Source: Paenibacillus terrigena DSM 21567
GTDB taxonomy: Bacteria; Bacillota; Bacilli; Paenibacillales; Paenibacillaceae
Reading direction: 5' to 3'
DNA length: 64,000 bases
Assembly (NCBI RefSeq): GCF_000374845.1
Contig: NZ_KB895416.1
Span: 62,001-126,000, forward strand
The notes beneath the pieces were generated by a model. It searched no databases, was not told the DNA's origin, and worked only from the letters and a program-made list of their open reading frames with translations. Numbering within the stretch: position 1 is the first letter of the stretch; every line of letters starts with the position of its first letter. The position numbers were made by a program, and so were the translations under genes. This document shows positions 62,334-64,000 of this stretch, one piece after another.

Positions 62334-63734
62334 ATGCACATTTTAGCGGTCGGACTCAATTATCGGACTGCCCCGGTCGAAGTGAGGGAGCGGTTCGCCA
62401 TTGCCGAACAAGCTTTACCAGAGGCGTTACAACAACTTAAGGCAACGAAAAGCGTTCTAGAATGTGTGATTGTTGCGACTTGCAATCGGACGGAAATTTA
62501 TGTTGTTGTGGATCGTCTGCACATGTGCGGACATTTCATTCGCAGCTTTATGGAGAAATGGTTCCAGATTCCTCGTCAAGAATTTACAAATTATTTGTAC
62601 ATCTATGAGGATGATCGCGCACTGGAGCATTTATTCCAAGTGACAAGCGGACTTGATTCGATGGTCATTGGGGAGACGCAAATACTTGGGCAGATGAAAG
62701 ATGCTTTCCTGCTTGCACAAGAGTACGGAGCAACTGGAACATGGTTCAACATGCTCTTCAAACAAGCCATTACGATGGCCAAGCGTGCCCATGCGGAGAC
62801 GACCATTGGTGAAGCGGCTGTCTCGGTTAGTTATGCGGCGGTGGAGCTCGGCAAACGAATCTTCGGGCAATTTTCGAAGAAGAAGGTTCTCATTCTTGGA
62901 GCCGGGAAGATGAGCGAGTTAACGGTGAAGCATTTATATGCGAATGGAGCGGACGAAGTGATCGTCGCGAACCGTACACTAACGCGTGCGGAACAATTAG
63001 CGTCGAAGTTCAATGGACGAGCTTGTTCGATTCAAGGCGGGATATCGCTGCTTTATGAGGTGGATATCGTCATTAGCTCGACAGGGGCAGATGGTTTCGT
63101 ACTGGATGTGAAGCAGGTACAGGAGAGCATGAAGAAGCGCAAGAATCGACCGATTTTCATGATCGACATTGCGGTGCCGCGTGACTTAGACCCTGCGATT
63201 GGTTCGATACCGAATGTGTTCTTGTACGATATTGATGATCTTGAGGGGATTGTTGAGAGCAATCTCGAACTTCGCCGGAAGGAAGCGACGAAGATTGATG
63301 CGATGATTGCGAAGGAGATAGAAGCTTTCCGTCAGTGGCTGAAGACCCTTGGCGTTAGCCCTGTCATTTATGCTTTGCAGCAGAAGTCAGCGCAAATCCA
63401 TCAAGACACCATGGAGAGCCTATTCAAGAAACTGCCGGATCTGGATGAACGACAAGCGAAGGTCATCCGCAAATTGACGAAGAGTATTGTCAATCAGATG
63501 CTGCATGATCCGATTCTACGGATTAAAGAAATGGCTGTTGAGAAGAACGGCGACGAGGCAATCGAAATGTTCACGCAGATTTTCGCGCTCGAAGAGCAGA
63601 TGGAGAAGGCGGAAGCAGAAGAGCAGCGTCAGAACAAGGCACATGAGCAAACATCATCACCTGAGATGAGAATGAACGAAAGATCGTCTGCCGGATCAAA
63701 ATCTGGATTTGCATGGGCGACCGTAACGAAGTAG
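62334..63734 (+). CDS. hemA: Glutamyl-tRNA reductase
   Basis: The first enzyme of C5-type tetrapyrrole synthesis, reducing Glu-tRNA to glutamate-1-semialdehyde. The 466-residue product has the catalytic Cys50 in VIVATCNRTEIY, GLDSMVIGETQILGQMKDA, the NADPH fold VLILGAGKMSELTVKHL and the dimerisation tail. The C-terminal 35 residues are hydrophilic and low complexity. GGCAGGTGACA precedes the ATG. It is 14 bases upstream of hemX, as in Bacillus. Confidence 0.97.
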   Translation: MHILAVGLNYRTAPVEVRERFAIAEQALPEALQQLKATKSVLECVIVATCNRTEIYVVVDRLHMCGHFIRSFMEKWFQIPRQEFTNYLYIYEDDRALEHLFQVTSGLDSMVIGETQILGQMKDAFLLAQEYGATGTWFNMLFKQAITMAKRAHAETTIGEAAVSVSYAAVELGKRIFGQFSKKKVLILGAGKMSELTVKHLYANGADEVIVANRTLTRAEQLASKFNGRACSIQGGISLLYEVDIVISSTGADGFVLDVKQVQESMKKRKNRPIFMIDIAVPRDLDPAIGSIPNVFLYDIDDLEGIVESNLELRRKEATKIDAMIAKEIEAFRQWLKTLGVSPVIYALQQKSAQIHQDTMESLFKKLPDLDERQAKVIRKLTKSIVNQMLHDPILRIKEMAVEKNGDEAIEMFTQIFALEEQMEKAEAEEQRQNKAHEQTSSPEMRMNERSSAGSKSGFAWATVTK

Positions 63735-63748
63735 GTGGTGAAGGATTG

Positions 63749-64000
63749 ATGTTAACTCAGAATTGGATGTATGATGCGATTATCTATATATACGCCCTGA
63801 GCCTTCTGTTTTATTTCTCCGATTTTGCACAGCCAAATCGGAGTGCGAAGCGGATGGGCACGGGGCTTCTTCTTTTTGTATGGGGCCTGCAGACACTCTT
63901 CCTTGCAGGGAAATTAATTGAGCAGCCGGCCGTTCCATTGTTGTCTGTACTTGAATTTATGTTTCTTTTATCTTGGTTACTCGTCACGATCTCGCTGCTC
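63749..64000 (+). CDS. hemX: HemX, CcsA-like membrane protein (5' part)
   Basis: The first 84 residues are visible before the window ends. They contain spans at about 8-24, 39-55 and 66-84, with YDAIIYIYALSLLFYFSDFAQPNRSAKRMGTGLLLFVWGLQ matching the HemX/cytochrome c assembly group. In B. subtilis HemX lowers HemA levels. ATG 63749 follows GGTGGTGAAGG. Confidence 0.85.
   Translation, partial: MLTQNWMYDAIIYIYALSLLFYFSDFAQPNRSAKRMGTGLLLFVWGLQTLFLAGKLIEQPAVPLLSVLEFMFLLSWLLVTISLL

Overview
The window looks like chromosomal DNA of a spore-forming Firmicute, most likely Paenibacillus or a close relative. The evidence is a moderate GC content, strong AGGAGG-type ribosome binding sites, and many spore-former markers: GerM, LonB, a gamma-type SASP-like peptide, YjcZ-type tiny membrane proteins and ClpP/ClpX. 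The 47-64 kb block has the Bacillus order ysoA-tig-(clpP)-clpX-...-lonB-lonA-ysxC-...-hemA-hemX, and gerM-rph-rdgB is also a Bacillus arrangement. The species assignment is inference from gene content; no search was run.

Region 1 (1-13.3 kb) is an ethanolamine-utilisation microcompartment operon, all on + and closed by a strong hairpin at 13273-13318. It encodes shell proteins (EutL, two hexameric BMC proteins, EutN, EutS), acetaldehyde dehydrogenase EutE, a PduL-type phosphotransacylase, a flavoprotein-like BMC accessory protein, EutP, the two-component antiterminator pair EutW/EutV, reactivase EutA and ammonia-lyase EutB/EutC. It ends with an unlisted 41-residue membrane peptide and an APC-superfamily permease that probably replaces EutH. 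Ethanolamine enters through the permease, EutBC makes acetaldehyde and ammonia inside the shell, EutE makes acetyl-CoA, PduL makes acetyl-phosphate and EutP may make acetate and ATP. No EutG, EutT, EutH or EutD is visible; these may lie upstream of the window.

Region 2 (13.3-24.5 kb) is a mixed block: a universal stress protein, an MFS exporter divergent from a MarR regulator with several candidate operators, a methyltransferase and an MBL-fold hydrolase. It continues with an ECF sigma factor fused to a degenerate peptidase-like domain, Dps behind a near-ideal PerR box, PgpA, then gerM-rph-rdgB and a GNAT protein.

Region 3 (24.5-37.4 kb) carries an OatA-like acyltransferase, asparagine synthetase, a SASP-like peptide, an EamA transporter, a MacAB-like efflux operon, an OmpR-type two-component pair and a second ECF-like sigma factor.

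Region 4 (37.4-47.2 kb) holds pyruvate phosphate dikinase, a divergent adenylosuccinate synthetase paralogue with its own LysR regulator and a co-transcribed HTH peptide, a Ku protein, a TetR/SDR pair, a lipoprotein-gene remnant, a tandem duplication of a tiny-membrane-protein cassette and a tRNA-Arg.

Region 5 (47.2-64 kb) is the conserved protein-quality-control block: trigger factor, ClpP, ClpX, LonB, LonA and YsxC. IspG and an alanine symporter are inserted into it. It continues into AdoMet decarboxylase (with a structured leader) and the haem genes hemA and hemX (cut by the window end).

A dispersed repeat of about 170-240 bp with imperfect terminal inverted repeats occurs three times (20.4, 34.0 and 54.8 kb). 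I see no CRISPR array, prophage, transposase or rRNA.
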